NCBI GenBank assembly: GCA_963930655.1
Contig: OZ005619.1
Span: 1,594,501 to 1,658,500 of the forward strand
DNA length: 64,000 nt
Direction: 5' to 3'
Source: Myrica gale
Taxonomy: Eukaryota > Streptophyta > Magnoliopsida > Fagales > Myricaceae
The notes under the pieces were generated by a model. That model was not told where the DNA came from and ran no database searches. It saw only the letters and a program-made list of their open reading frames with translations. Position numbers and translations under genes: made by a program. Shown here one piece after another: positions 46,212-60,200 of this stretch (positions are counted from its first letter, which is position 1; each line of letters opens with the position of its first letter).

Positions 46212-49200
46212 CAGCAATTCGAAGTCACTATCAATTCCTTCCTTAAATTGTATTACGGAAGCTGCACGCGATCAATTCTAATTTAATATATATATATATA
46301 ATTGTTAGGATATACTATATATTATAATAAATTATATATGAAATTTTGTGTGAATTTGGACGAAACATGACTTTGTATGGTAATAATTAACGGCTAGCTT
46401 GGATTCTTTTCGCACAGATGTGAGAGGGTTAGACATTTCCTAAATCACATTTTATTTAATAACGACTGGTCTCTATAGGGTACGTACAGTTGGGAGCCCA
46501 CTAGCTACACTTCCTACTTCCTTAGATGCCTCACCCAACAATATTATATGTGTGTGGCCTGTAGTGTGTGTATATATATATGTGTGTGTGTGTGGGGTAA
46601 AACATGATCCAACTAATACATTACACGTCAACCCACACATTCCAAATGTCAATTTAGAATTGTTGCTGAAAAGAAAAAATTAAATTTTATTATTTGAATT
46701 ATATTATATAATAAAAATGTTATTAAAAAAATGACACACTGATAATCAGGACGTACATGACAAAAAATTCTCCTTAATTTTAATATGAGATCATGGACTT
46801 TTTGATCACCATAATATAAAACAAATTAGAAAGTGACGTGATATATAGTTTGTTTTCCTTCAATTTCGCAAGTCAAGATGATAGAGATTTAAGAACAATT
46901 GTTGTCCAGAATATTATTCTGCAGAGGATTCGATCATGCAGCATGCCCATATAGACTTTTTGCAGATTATAGGATCCAAGTTGTTACGTACGTAGGTAAT
47001 TTATTGACTGTGGCTCTGGTTGGTCTTCTTTTAGGCTATTACGTGTTAGCCTATTGTTTGCAGATTCGACCATATGCATGCTATACCCTATAGTTGGGTT
47101 CACACTAGACCCCACTAGACTTTCTAGATCATCACCAGTGCGCAGATTAATATCGACTAATTAGATGCCTCACCTAACAATATGTCGGGCCTGTAGTATA
47201 TATGTCACATGAAATAGAACCTCTTATAGGCTATTACTAATAAGCTTTTCTGTGAAACTGTATCAGTATGAACCGAAAACATTCAACTTAAATGGAAGAT
47301 TAATGGATGAACCGAATAAGCCTATGCTAATAGTAATAGCCGCCCCTGACTGAAATGACACGAATATGTGACTTCAGAGAGGCCCTACTCCATTGTTTTT
47401 TGACCCATCAAACTTAGGCCTTAAAAGGCTTATAAAATATTTGGAGATCATATTGTTGGATTGGATTCCAGAAAATCTTAATTGGGAGGACTAGGATTCT
47501 CATTCTTTCTCACTTGAACGCCCTCTATTTTTCTGGCTTGAGTATTTGGATATTGCTCTTACTCTTTGACCTTGTTGTGGAAATCTCACAGCTTAAAAAG
47601 GAGAATCCGTGGGAGCCAATTCCACCACCAGTGAAAGTGAAAGAAACAGAGGTGATTACAGAGGAAGCAGTGGCAACTACACTGAGACGGGCACTGACCC
47701 ATTTCAAATCGATTCAAGCCCATGATGGCCACTGGCCTGCGGAATTTGGTGGCCCCCAGTTTTTCCTTCAACCCTTGGTACCTGCTTTTCCTGATGTTTT
47801 GACTTGGTGTTTGTTTATACTTGTTTTTCTCTCGATAAGCAGAGGAATGTTTACATACACAATTACATTTCTTGACCTAATCGGGCCAATCTCCATTGGG
47901 GCCATTTCTTGAACCAGCTTTGACAACAATACTCCTAGCCACCTAAAAAGGAAGAGAGAGAGAAAGGGGGGGTCAATTTATGTTTTCTTGTAAAAAAAAG
48001 TGAATAAGCACACTCAAAGTTGGACATGCAAACTAGCAAATTGTTCTAGATATGACTGGCTACATGGGTATGGCTGGATAAATTGACCCGCTGACTTCAT
48101 TGTTATATGATTTATCTAAGTTTAAATTATGAGCATATGCAGATAATGGCATTGTACATTACTGGAGATCTCAGTGCTATTTTTTCACGAGAACACAGGA
48201 AGGAAAGTATTCGATACTTGTATAATAATCAGGTATTTTTTTCGTGCTCAGTTGACTTGAATCAGCCAGCCGGGCAGGCTTACAAAACTCGAATTTTGGC
48301 TCAAGCCCAAATACAAATTTCCCTTTGTTTATACCCTTGACAGAATGAAGACGGAGGGTGGAGTTTCCATCTAGCGGGTCAGAGCACAATGTTTGGGTCA
48401 GCTTTCAGCTATATTGCCTTACGGATACTTGGAGAGGGACCTGAAGATGGTGAAGATAGGGCTATGGCTAGAGGCCGAAAATGGATCCTTGACCATGGTG
48501 GTTTAGTGGCAATGCCATCTTGGGGAAAGTTTTGGGTCTCGGTAGGGCCTATTACCAGCAATTTCTATGAAATTTTTTAAGCATTTCACTTGAGGTGTCT
48601 GAGGTGTTTATCATGTATAGACAGAAGGGTCTTATTGTCTCTCTGTTAGTGAAGCCTGAAATGCAGCTTCTAATGTGTAGGTATTAGGAGCATATGAGTG
48701 GTCGGGCTGCAACCCACTACCCCCAGAGTTCTGGCTTATTCCAAATATCTTCCCCCTTAATCCAGGTAGTAGGAGCAAGTGTCACTCTTATTCTAGATGG
48801 ATGCTATTGGATTGTATTTGACCCCCATGGCTTCATTTTATGAAATGCAGGAAAAATGTTGTGCTACTGTCGCTTGGTCTACATGCCAATGTCTTACTTA
48901 TATGGGAAGAGATTTGTGGGTCCAATCACTGAGTTGGTTAAATCACTCAGACAAGAGTTATACAACAAGCCATACCATTTACTTAATTGGAATAAAGCTC
49001 GCTATACAGTTGCAATGGTTAGTTAAATCTATCTCTTTGCCTCTGTTTCATGTCAAAAACATTCTGCCTCCTAGCAATTTCACACAAGTGCTTACATGAA
49101 GCGCAAACATAGAACTTACCTGACGTGATAATTTAGGAGGATCTCTACTATCCGCATCCCCTCATGCAAGATATGGTATGGGAGTTTCTTCACCATGTAG

Positions 49201-51939
49201 CAGAGCCTATTCTGAAGCGTTGGCCCTTTTCAATTTTGAGAAAGAAGGCACTAAAGGCTGCAATTGATCATGTATATTATGAGGACGAGAACACCAGATA
49301 CCTATCCATCGGAAGTGTAGAAAAGGTCAGTATATTGCAGGTTGAATAGAATGAAAGAAACTAGAAATCAAAGTGTTTGAGGTATCATCAATGAACTAAA
49401 TCAGCTGTACTAAATTTTCTTACAGGCATTATGTTTGATTGCCAGTTGGGTTGAAGATCAAAATTCAGAGGCATACAAGCTTCATTTAGCCAGAATTCCT
49501 GACTATTACTGGGTTGCTGAAGACGGATTAAAAATGCAGGTTGTATATATATAGGATCACCCCTAGCCTCTTTGAGCTAGTGGTCTCCTACGGGATAAGA
49601 TTAAGAACATACTAACTGACGCTTCAATTTTGCATTGTAGAGCTTGGGCTGTCAGACATGGAATCTGGTGTTCGCTGTCCAAGCAATTCTATCTTGCAAT
49701 CTAATTGAAGAGTATGGTCCAACTCTTCGAAAAGCACATGACTTTTTAAAAGCTTCACAGGTAAGACTGTCAAATACCAATTACATTGCTTTGGGGTAAG
49801 TAATGCTTTGAACATAGTCGTTTTATCTTCTAGATCCGAGAAAACCCTTCTGGGGACTTCAAAGCTATGTATCGGCACATAAGTAAAGGATCATGGCCAC
49901 TCTCAATGCAAGACCATGGTTGGCAAGTTTCTGATTGCACAGGAGAAGGTCTGAAGGTAATGCCTCTGAATTCTATCTAAATACAAGTGTACAAAGCATA
50001 AATCACTCATGGTTTGTTTCTTTTCTTCTCTTCTCTTTTTGCTTGGCGAATTACAAATACATGTACACTTGGTACACCAACACTTCCGCCATCATTATTT
50101 CTGCTCAAAACCTTTTTCTTTTTCAGGTCGCACTCATGTTCTCACAGATGTCAACCGACCTAGTTGGGGAAAAACTGGAGACAGAGCGACTTTATGATGC
50201 TGTGAATGTCATTCTTTCTCTACAAGTAAGAATTCAACTCATGAATTTAGTTTTGTTTCCTTTAACTAAAAAAAGTTCAAACTATGCTTGCTCGGTAGAT
50301 ATCCACTTCACACTTCTGTGTTTATTACTTTTAATATCAATTGCGAATACAGAGTAGCAATGGTGGTTTCTCAGCATGGGAGCCTCGAAGAGCATTGCCT
50401 TGGATGCAGGTAACTTCTTCAGTAGAGATCAGTCTTTCGCCGTAACAATTGTGTCAGCATCTCAAATTGCACATATATAGATACTTCAGCTCCAATTTTA
50501 TAACAAGAGTTCACTCTACCAACTCAACAATTAATTTACATGAATTTTATATTTCTTTTCACAGAATTTCAACCCCACAGAGGTGTTCGAGGATCCTCTG
50601 TTTGAGCGAGAGTAAGATACTACAACTTCAGCTGAATAACAATTGCAACATTGATCATTTTTGCTTCCTAACATTAAACCGTGTTACATTAAAGATACAT
50701 AGAGTGCACCTCATCGGCAGTTCAAGGTCTGGTACTGTTTAGGAAATTCTATCCTCAGCATCGAACGGCGGAGATAAACAACAGCATTTCCAGAGCTATT
50801 CAATACATCATAGACACACAAGAACCTGATGGATCATGGTAATATGTTGTAGCTGCAGATTTTATGTCAGTGTTGAAGAAATACTGCTCACTATGTAGCT
50901 GCAGATTTTGCTAACTCCATGTAGTCAGAGAAAGTACGATAGCCTGTTGTGGTTATAAAAGTAGAAGACAGCATCAGCTCTTGGTTTTTCTTCATTCTTT
51001 TCTTCCGCTTAGTGATAAGATTACGGAATGAGGAAACATCAGTACTTACTCAAGATTATAATATATACAGGTATGGTAATTGGGCAATTTGCTACACCTA
51101 TGCTACATGGTTTGCAGCAGAGGCACTAGCAGCCTGTGGAAGAACCTACCAAAATTGTCCTGAATTGCAGAAAGCTTGTGAGTTTTTGCTGTCAAAGCAG
51201 CTACCTAATGGTGGATGGGGAGAGAGTTACCTATCATGCCACAACAAGGTCTGGACAATTTGATTCAACAAGACGGTGTTCTCAAAACCACCAAAAAAAA
51301 AGGAAGGAAAATGAGAATCCAGAACTAAAGTGGGTTTCTTCGTGAAACAGGTGTGGACGAATACAGACGGCGACCGAGAAAATTTGGTCCAGACTGCATG
51401 GGCTCTTTTATGCCTCATTCGTGCAGGACAGGTCAATCTATCAAATTTTATCTGCAATTTACTTTTATTTTCATGGTCCAGGATTGCTATTGACTTTCTA
51501 GAAAGGCAAAAATTGAATGACTGCTTTTTGGAAGTCCAAACACACCCCGGCAAGAGACTGATTTTGATTCTTCCTAAACCTTAGGCCGACATAGATCCAA
51601 CCCCAATTCATCGTGGAGTGAGGGTATTGATCAATTCACAAACGGAAGATGGTGATTTCCCACAACAGGTACAACTTCACGCTCTCGCAAATCCCACATA
51701 TGTATTATGGCAAAAGTGTTTATCTTGGAAATGCTGTTCTTGTCTTTCTTCTTTGTTTTAAATTTTTTTTTCTACACCACCACCTTTTGTTTCAAGCTTA
51801 GCGTATAACCCATGGCTATTGCCAACAGGAAATCACCGGCATATATTTTAGGTACTGTGGACTAAACTACGCTGCTTATAGAGACATTTACCCCATGTGG
51901 GCACTTGGAGAATATCGGAGTCGAGTTCTGCTTGCATAA
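44684..51939 (+). CDS. OSC3: divergent oxidosqualene cyclase, intact
   Basis: The exons join to 755 codons with GT-AG introns: 44684-44878, 47592-47777, 48143-48232, 48344-48541, 48681-48765, 48851-49017, 49137-49325, 49426-49539, 49641-49760, 49834-49956, 50127-50225, 50353-50409, 50565-50611, 50695-50838, 51071-51248, 51351-51431, 51585-51668, 51829-51939. All 18 lengths equal those of OSC1. MLCYCR is at 254-259, and the catalytic Asp482 is kept but in DCTGE instead of DCTAE. Other unusual residues at normally constant sites: WSFHLAGQ (163-170) for [11 protein letters not shown] (414-416) for xWD, WAIC (609-612) for WGIC, YATW (615-618) for YGTW, and IYFRYC (724-729) for VFMRNC. The reading frame is undamaged, so it is probably expressed, but product specificity, or activity itself, may differ from classical lupeol or amyrin synthases. 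N-terminus [18 protein letters not shown] chosen by alignment with OSC1. Confidence 0.93.
46160..46204. repeat. TA microsatellite in OSC3 intron 1
   Basis: Perfect TA run of about 44 bases within the 2.7-kb first intron, lying between two partial repeats of the phrase GATGAGTCATAGC (about 45838 and 46148). Confidence 0.8.
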
Positions 51940-52217
51940 TGCCCAAACGCATCATCAAAAGTTTGCACATTGCATTTCACCTGCCCAAATTACCAAGAAC
52001 TGTGCATATATAATACTTTCCAGAAACAGAATATGGACAATTATTTACCACTTGAAAGACGTTAAATAAGTAATATATTCTCTATATATTTATATATGTG
52101 TGTATTTGACCAAATGTAGTTTCTTGTGAGACAAATACCTTGACGTTGTTCCAGTTTGAATAAGCATCTTCAAAAGAAATAGCTACAGATATATGTAGGC
52201 AATGATTCCTTCATTGT

Positions 52218-55209
52218 CCATTAATCATATTAATTCTTGCCCAAACAAAATTGAAATATCCATATCAAATGAAAATAGCATTAAGCAGACCTTCTGAAGC
52301 GGACTAAAAGCAGAGGTGCTATTCAGTCCGGTTATTGCTCCCAAAACTACTTTTTTTTGGACCAAGATTTCTCTCAAACTGGGCTCCCTTCCCTGTGACT
52401 GTACGTGGAGGACAACGACTAGTTAGGGCTGAGAGTTATAACGGCGGAAAATTATCTTATCAATTAATTTTGATGATTCTGAGAATTTTTCAATAATCTT
52501 CATATTCTTGTCGATCTCACAATCTTGAGAATTCGTACAATAACAGCTCAAGCGTTCTGCCTCATTCCTCTCCACGCTCACAACTGTAGTAGGGTTTTTC
52601 TGAGTTCTGATGGTCAACTTTCAAACTAACCATTAGTCCATTAGGGTAGACTATCTCATAGCTCTCATTTTATATGAAAATCCTAGTTTTGATAGTGTGT
52701 GGGATCGTTAGGGATCTAAGATCTCGGTCATATGATCACATGGAAAAACTCTTTTCTATTAACTCTCTTATATTCTTTTATTTTGAATTTTATGCTTCTA
52801 CTAATTGTAATCATGTCCATCAAAATATTATAATTCACCCCCTAAGAATTTGAGATTGATTTGTGAAATCTCTTTTGCTAATTATATTCATTTATTTATC
52901 ATTCTACCACACTATATTTCATATGAGGTAATAGGACCGAAATATTATCATTGATAAAACTCCTAACTCATACAATTCTTAATTTTATAATAATATGAAA
53001 CTCATTGGACTCTCAAATTGTTTCCAAAATAATTTCACAAATAAATATATATAATATATTAATTTCGAAAAAATATTTTCACAAAATTCCTCTGACCAGA
53101 GATTTATTTTTCTCGAGTCCAACACTATACAGATATACTTGAATATACTATCTCAAGAGGAGACAGGTGAATTCCTTATTGAGCATTTATACAAACTCAT
53201 TCATCATGCATTAGACTCGACGTTGTCTAGAATATTTGACCTAAAAGATCATCACCAAATGATTCGTTCAAAGTACAAGTACACAATAAACAAATATGCA
53301 CAACCCTCTCAGGCCTAAGAATATCATAAACAAAGTGTGCTGAATACATTCTCAACATCAATTATCACTTCTATAAAGTATTCATATTTGATCTCGTTCA
53401 GTGCATGTTCTCTTACAGTGTACTCACTCGTTTGCTTAAGGTCACCACCTCGATGACTGAGTACATCATCCTATTTAATAGAGGTACAACGAGTATAGAC
53501 CTATTGTACATAAATATGTACCTTAGTTTAGAACAAAATATCAAGTGTACAAGGGAACGAAAAATCATACTCTCCGCCTTTGATTCATTAACCATTTGCA
53601 TGATTTTCTACAATGTCACTCAATAATAACCGTATAACATCTTATGCCACAACATATTACCTAATATAATAAATAAAAACACGTGACATCTAAATAACAA
53701 TTATCTAGAATAATGATTTTTAGATCATACTTCTTACAAGGACTCTCTTCCTGTGAGTATTGTATTGTTCTAAGATTTATATAATTTTTGATAAAATTGT
53801 GAATATTTAGGTAGATTAGAGTTTTATAAGCTTTTGTGTAAAAATTTGTGAAATTTTTAAAGCTTTTGTAAAAAGGTGTAGAGAGATGATTTTATGTAAT
53901 TTTTAATAAAAAAAAAAGTTTTGAAGTTTGGTAAAAAATGTAGAGAGAAGATTTTTTAGAATTTGTTTTAAAAGATATTGAAATTTGTGTGAAAATTTTT
54001 ATTAGAATTAATTTTTGTGAAAGGTATTAATGTTTGTGTAGGATTTTTTGAAATTTTAATGTTAATTTTGTAAATTTTGTTGCACTTAAAATATTTTTGT
54101 AAACTAACATGGCCTAAAGAAATGCCCAATTGACCTAATACGTAATACGTTCAAACTCTGAACAGATTATCCATACCTTCTTTTGGCTTGATACGTGACT
54201 CTCTCCCCACCCACCATCAGTGATATATATATATATATATATATATAAATTACACACTTATATTTGTATCAACATCCTTAATATTGTTACATGCAACTTG
54301 ATTGATACTTGGGTTAGGAGTTGATTCTAAGTATTCGAGATTTTGCTCTCAACCTGATTGGTATACTTTTCTAATTGGACCAGGTCCGTTCAAACTTCGT
54401 GCAATGACTGAATAGTGCAATAAATTTTTCAAGTTACCAAAGATTAAAAAAAGTAAAGATATCCATTGAGAATTTTTCAAGTTACCGTGAAGTCTATTGT
54501 AAGATTTATATTTTTTTCCAGCAAATGACACCGTACATGCAACACATGATGTTTCCCCAGCTTGCCCAAGTTATATCTTAGCTCTCAGCTCTTTTCCGTT
54601 TTATTTTTCAGGCAAATTGGAATAGCAGCTAGCTATTTCTCTGACTAATTATATATAGCTGGTATAAAAGGAATTGCTTTTGACTAGTTCGATCGTGGTA
54701 CAATCTTACTAAAAGCCTATATATCTTGATCGCTTCTATATATATACTTTATGATCATCAGAATCTTCAAATAATTTAATCGGAGTCATGAATCACGTTA
54801 CAAACATATAGTATAAAAAAGATGACATAAATATTAAAATTCTCCATTACCTTAAAGATATGGGACGAAGAATTTTATATCGTGTGGGAATATTTTCTCA
54901 TAACAGCTAGCTAGCTGTATCATGTTTTCTTCGTTAAAAACTGGGCATATTCTTGTCTGCGAACCCCAACGAAAGCAGAGACAAAAACTGTGGCATATCT
55001 GAAGTCTAACATTGATCAGCCTTGCTCTGATATCGGAAATATTTGCAGCGCGATCCCTGGGACCATTGACTTAGCACAGTTAAACTATATGCTTACGATC
55101 GAAACACTTGGAACAACCAGCTGACATGACACCTAACTAGTACTAATCATGTCCCCGGCCAGCTCCTCAACCTCCAAGATTAAACTAAAAGACATGCCAT
55201 GAATATACA
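52218..55209. other. Gene-free spacer after OSC3
   Basis: AT-rich sequence with short open frames only, a TA run near 54223-54247, and T/A-rich repetitive sequence at 53770-54110. No recognised gene or element ends were found. Confidence 0.45.
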
Positions 55210-56000
55210 GCTGAACGAAATGTTATGGCATAAATGAAGAGGCGGCATTTAGATGCCAAATTTTTGGGAGTTTTCCGAAAACTCCCAAACTAGAATCAAT
55301 GGTGTTTTCCGAAAACCGATCGAATACCATGGCGGCAAACAATATCAGAATTACACATCGCTGTTCAATGGGTTCTCTTCCGCGCTGGTCCCCAAGAAAA
55401 AGACTGCATTAATGTATATGCGCATGCATGGCACCGATCGATCGGATAATCTTCTCGGGCATCAATTAGTTTTGCCAACAACGTCTTTTTTTTAAATCTC
55501 TATCATCTTGACTCGGGGAAGGTGAAAGAAAACAAACTATATGTCTATCTGCTCATATAAAGATATATCTAATCTGTACGTATAGGGGGTGCAGCCATTT
55601 ATCACAGAAAACCTGGGTTACGTTTATTAAAACTGTTGTACATATAATGTCTTTGTCAATTAATTAACTGATCAGTACCTACTCCATTGGTTCCTAGCTA
55701 CCATGTCTACCGCGTATATACAATTTTGTATCACTTCCGAAAGAGAAAGAAAAAACCTGTCGATTTCCAATTTTGGAGTGCAGTCATTGTTTAACTTGAG
55801 ATGCCTGATCGGTCGTTTTACATGTACAGTACGCCTACTTCTGATTTTTTAAGAATGGTTATGACTTGTGGTCTTAATTTTGCCCCATTTCTAGCTATGA
55901 GAATTAGTACATTAATTACACTAATTCTTTCCTTTGGCCACCTGCTTTCCCCCCCCCCCCCCCCCCAATAACTTCTCTGAATCGGTTTTATAAGTCATGT
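55210..56000. repeat. Duplicated block D (upstream of OSC4)
   Basis: Matches the right part of block A (2580-3060 and 4160-4260) through AAGATATATCTAATCTGTAC, GCAGCCATTTATCACAGAAA, TTTACATGTACAG and TTTGGCCACCTGCTTT, but lacks the hAT element found in A. Contains a C homopolymer run (about 55951-55967). Confidence 0.6.
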
Positions 56001-56029
56001 TTACTTTTTATTCTTTTTTTTTTTTGGAA

Positions 56030-56430
56030 AAATATACTTTTGAACCACAAACTACCAGAATAGTGACATATTGCACCCCAAACTACCATCTTTAATACAT
56101 TACATTCTAAAACTATCAATCTTAGACACTTTGCACCCTAAACTATCCACTTTGACACATTACACCCTTCAACTACTAATATTAAACACTTTGCACCCTC
56201 CATTTGACAAATATATCCTTGAAAAAGTAATGAATTGATCACAACAATATCTTCAATATATGAAAAACGGGTTAAGGATATTAACATCATTTTAGTCTAA
56301 AAATTTAACAATGGGTGCAAAGTGTCAAAAATTGGTAGTTAGAGGGTGTAATGTATCAAAACTGATAGTTTATGGTGCAAAGTGCAAAACCTATTGTAGT
56401 TTGTGGGTGAAAAATGTATTTTCTCCTCTC
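56030..56430. mobile_element. Foldback-type repeat, copy 2
   Basis: Closely similar to 10861-11221 along its length (for example CACCCCAAACTACCATCTTT, AACTACTAATATTAAACACT). It has one extra GTGTAATGTATCAAAA repeat unit. Left end TGGAAAAATATACTTTTG, right end GTGAAAAATGTATTTTCTCC. Confidence 0.65.
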
Positions 56431-56467
56431 TTTTTTTAATCAAAACCTCATCACAACATACAAATCA

Positions 56468-56926
56468 TTAAAGTGGATCAGAACCCGCATAAACCCAAGG
56501 TAACTTAGTAAAATACTCACAACTACTTGGAAGATAGTGAACCTCAACCTCTAAAAAGTAGTGCAACTGACCCAAGTCTTTAAGAGGAAAATAAGTCTGA
56601 AGCTTCTGAATAAGGGACTGGACAACAACACCATCGGAACTAGTAATGATTATATCATCAACATAGACCAAGAAATAAATGAAAAGGGAGCCCCGAATAT
56701 AGGTGAATAAGGAGTTGTCAACCCGAGATGCAGAGAAACCAAGTTCAAGAAGATGGAAGCTGAGCTTGGAAAACCAAGCTCTGGGTGCCTGCTTCAAACC
56801 GTATAAGGCCTTCTTGAGCTGGTACTTTATCTCGTCCAATCGACCACTGCAATCCGTTCGACCAAAAACATGACTCGCTTGATCACTTCGCATACGTGTT
56901 ATGTCGTCCAAGCTTACCAATTGCAC
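56468..56926 (-). pseudogene. Ty1/Copia reverse transcriptase fragment
   Basis: On the minus strand a 152-codon frame carries Copia RT landmarks in order: KKALYGLKQAPRAWF, VDNSLF, the YVDD catalytic motif (in FLVYVDDIIITSSD), and FPLKDLGQLHYFL followed by EVEV where GIEV or GVEV is usual. Integrase, RNase H, protease and gag are missing, as are LTRs, so this is a truncated, inactive remnant next to a foldback element. Confidence 0.85.
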
Positions 56927-57109
56927 GTCTACGCGGACCCTTATGATCGGCTAATAACGAACATCTGATCGAAATTGTTGTTATGATCAATCTTCAAATT
57001 AGACATCCAATCGCGTTAGCCTTATCGATGTATCATCAAAACAGTTCATTCAATGTCGTCAGATCATCAAATTTATGATAGGACATTTATTCCGCAGGAA
57101 CAATCGAAT

Positions 57110-57285
57110 GCTTACAATTTGCCGTCATCAATGCTTTTAGTGACGAAATTGGCCATCATGAAAAGTAATTCGTGACAAAAAAAAATTCTTCACTAAAAAC
57201 TTTTAGTTACAACTTTATGTTAATGGAGCCTCTGAAGAAAATTTCACGTTTTTGGTGATGAAAAAGTTAATTTTTTTTTGTAGTG
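57110..57285. mobile_element. CACTA-like element end
   Basis: Ends TTTTTTTTTGTAGTG at 57285, i.e. CACTACAAAAAAAAATTAAC on the other strand, with subterminal GTGACGAAATT and GTGATGAAAAA motifs. The partner end was not located, so the element may include the adjacent Copia fragment or be truncated. Confidence 0.45.
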
Positions 57286-60200
57286 CTTCTTGGAAACTTG
57301 ATAATTTGATCATTATATAATATATATCAATATTGACATGATGGTGATGATCTTGCCCCCACCTCGAGTATACAATGTTTGAGATCATAATCATACAAAC
57401 AAAACAAAGTAAATATACGATAATTGTAGAAACAGATTAGGCGAGAGTCATTTTTTATTGCTCTCTGTCCGTGGCGGACGTACCTAGTGTCGGTCAGTAA
57501 TTAGTTTATAGAACCTTGTTGGCGGCTCACCAAGAATCAAGGGAATGTCACCACGTACTAACTCTCGAACTTGAAATTGAGAAAAGATTATGTGTAAATA
57601 TAAATTGTGCAAATTCATGCAAAGTGATAGTTGTGATTTAAAAAATAAACCTAACGTACCTTCTAAGGTTGGGCATGTCATTTAATGAGTCAAGCTAAGA
57701 TTGATCACGTTATTTTTTCTCCTCATCTCATTAATTGATGTGGTCAGTTTTGGAACATTGAAATTGTTTCTTTAAATCACAATTGTCACTTTGCAAAACT
57801 TTACACAATTTATCTTTGTACAAAATTCGTTAAATCTAGTCAACATAAAATTCTGTTAAAGTGATCATTGATCAAACCAGGTTGTGAACGGCCAGCTTCC
57901 ATGTCGTCGCACTATAATTTCCATATTTTATGAGAGGGAGAAGTGCTGCCAATATTTGAGTTGTAACGTATTAGCAATACATATCCCTGACCCATTATCA
58001 TAAAGAGGAATTAAGCGGAATACATAATACTTTAAGAACTTCCTCGTAAAGTAAATAGAAGAGATCTACAAAAAATAGACTGCTACGTACGTGAGGTCGT
58101 AGATAGAACTCTCTACATATAAGACAAGTTTATACCTGTCCACAATACAGAATTATTGGTATTTAAATAATCGCAACAAAAAAGAAGGAAGAAGATCAAT
58201 AATTAATATAAGTTCCTCGTATCATATTAACTGTTGAAAAAGGAAAGTTTCGTCATCAGATCTCCCCAACTTAATAACAAATATCGATAATACAAATATA
58301 TATACCTACTAATTAATTGTTAAGCACTACACGCAAACATGATGGGGCTGGAAATAGCCAAAACAGCAATCAAAATTGACCATTGACGTCGGGCTCGAAA
58401 ACAAAATCAGCTCTAATAAAAGAGAGCCGGGGAGAAGAACGAGTACTACTTAAAGCTTATTCAAGTGCCACTTGCTGGACTTCTAGACATCTAACTAGGA
58501 TATATATGACAATATAATATCCCAAAGAATCGTGTGGAATGTTTGGTTCATGTGGCATTGGCCACGTTACAAATAATAGAATGTATCCCTAGCAAAAAAA
58601 TAAGAAGACGAAATCAAAATACAACTCATGAAGCGATTGTTTTTTTTAATCTAATTCCATGAGGATTAATGGGGGAATATATATAGGTGATAGTTGTTAT
58701 CATTTTTGGTTGACATTGAAAGACACGGCCAACCATTAATATGTATATTTTTCTTTACTATCAAAGTTAAACATTAATACATTGTAATTATTACATAATA
58801 TATTTATGCAAATAAATCGACCTCTTCCTATTAACTTAAAATTAATGAAAGAAGGAGTCTTGATTTAATACTCATATTCACACACAAAAAACTGCACAAT
58901 ATCATTAACCAAAAGTGTAATTTTCATACTTAATAATTTTGTTCCACGAGGTATATATATTCTTTCCCGAAAGAAAGGATGAATATTGATCCTAATGTTT
59001 TGATATATATATATATATATCTTAAGATCACATCAATCCTAGTGAAACTAAAAAAAACATTATTTTCATAACATGGTGAGTGAATTGTGTAACATGCATG
59101 ATGAATCATAATTGGTGGAGATTGATTAAGCTCATGTACCTCCTAACATCTTTGAATTGCTTTAGACTATAATTTTCAGACTAACACCCGGACTGATATG
59201 TGTTTGTCTCTATTTACCTCTAGCTAGCTAGCCTTTATCTTGATTGAAACATATAGCCAAATACATGAGTACGTGTCACCTTTTATATGGCCGGGTAGCC
59301 TTCATGTGCGTAAGATGCCCAATCTATCAAAGACTTTCTTAATTTTCTCCAGTTTAGGAGGGTAAAGTTCCAAATTTTTTCTTTGAACAAGCTGCACGTA
59401 CGTGTATTAATTTAATAATTTGCCCGGCCAGAAGTTCAATTTTGGCTCCATTTAGGCCGCCATGATCATTTGTCACGGGTTTTGTTAGCTGCTTAGAGGA
59501 CAAATACAAGATCATGCAGTAGGTACAATAGAATATAATTCGTTGGCATTAGAATTCTTCATAGAACAAATTAACGAACAGGGTGCTACAATAAAGTATA
59601 TATTCCATGACGAAAAATTCTTCATTCTCTATCTGTTAAGATCGTGAGAAATTAATTAATTTTTATATGGGGTTAGTTGAATTATATATATATATGCTAT
59701 AATTAACGAGATTCATGATGCATAATTAGTTCAATTAAAATAATTAAGATAGCCCTAATTAATGCAGTAGCTAGCTAGAAGCCATCAAATTAATATATAA
59801 TATTATATATAGAAGGGTCGTCGATCATGAAGTCTATATAGAACAAATTATGATACTAACAGGCGTAGAAAAAATTTCTGAGAATATGGGCCGGCCATGT
59901 CATGATCACACGGTACACGCGTCAACATATCTGTCTTAAATCTGAATATATAAAGAAAAGACGCGAGTCAACTATGCCTATTGAAAATCTAGAGAAAAAA
60001 AAAACAACAACTATGCCTATTGAAAAGGAAAGGAAGAAAAATGCGAGGAATTATTTCACTCTTTTGTTACAAGTATGAACCAAGTCCTAGCCACAGTGAT
60101 ATTCTTATATTACTGGATTAATTTAATTAAAACATATTTATCGAAACGAAAGGAAGAAATTAGGAATAATTAATTAATGTACGTGGAAGTCAATTTCCTG

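Noticed and set aside
57484..57681. 65-codon minus-strand frame (ends PPTRFYKLITDRH)
   Set aside because: No family recognised and no supporting exon neighbours; may be transposon-derived but not supportable.
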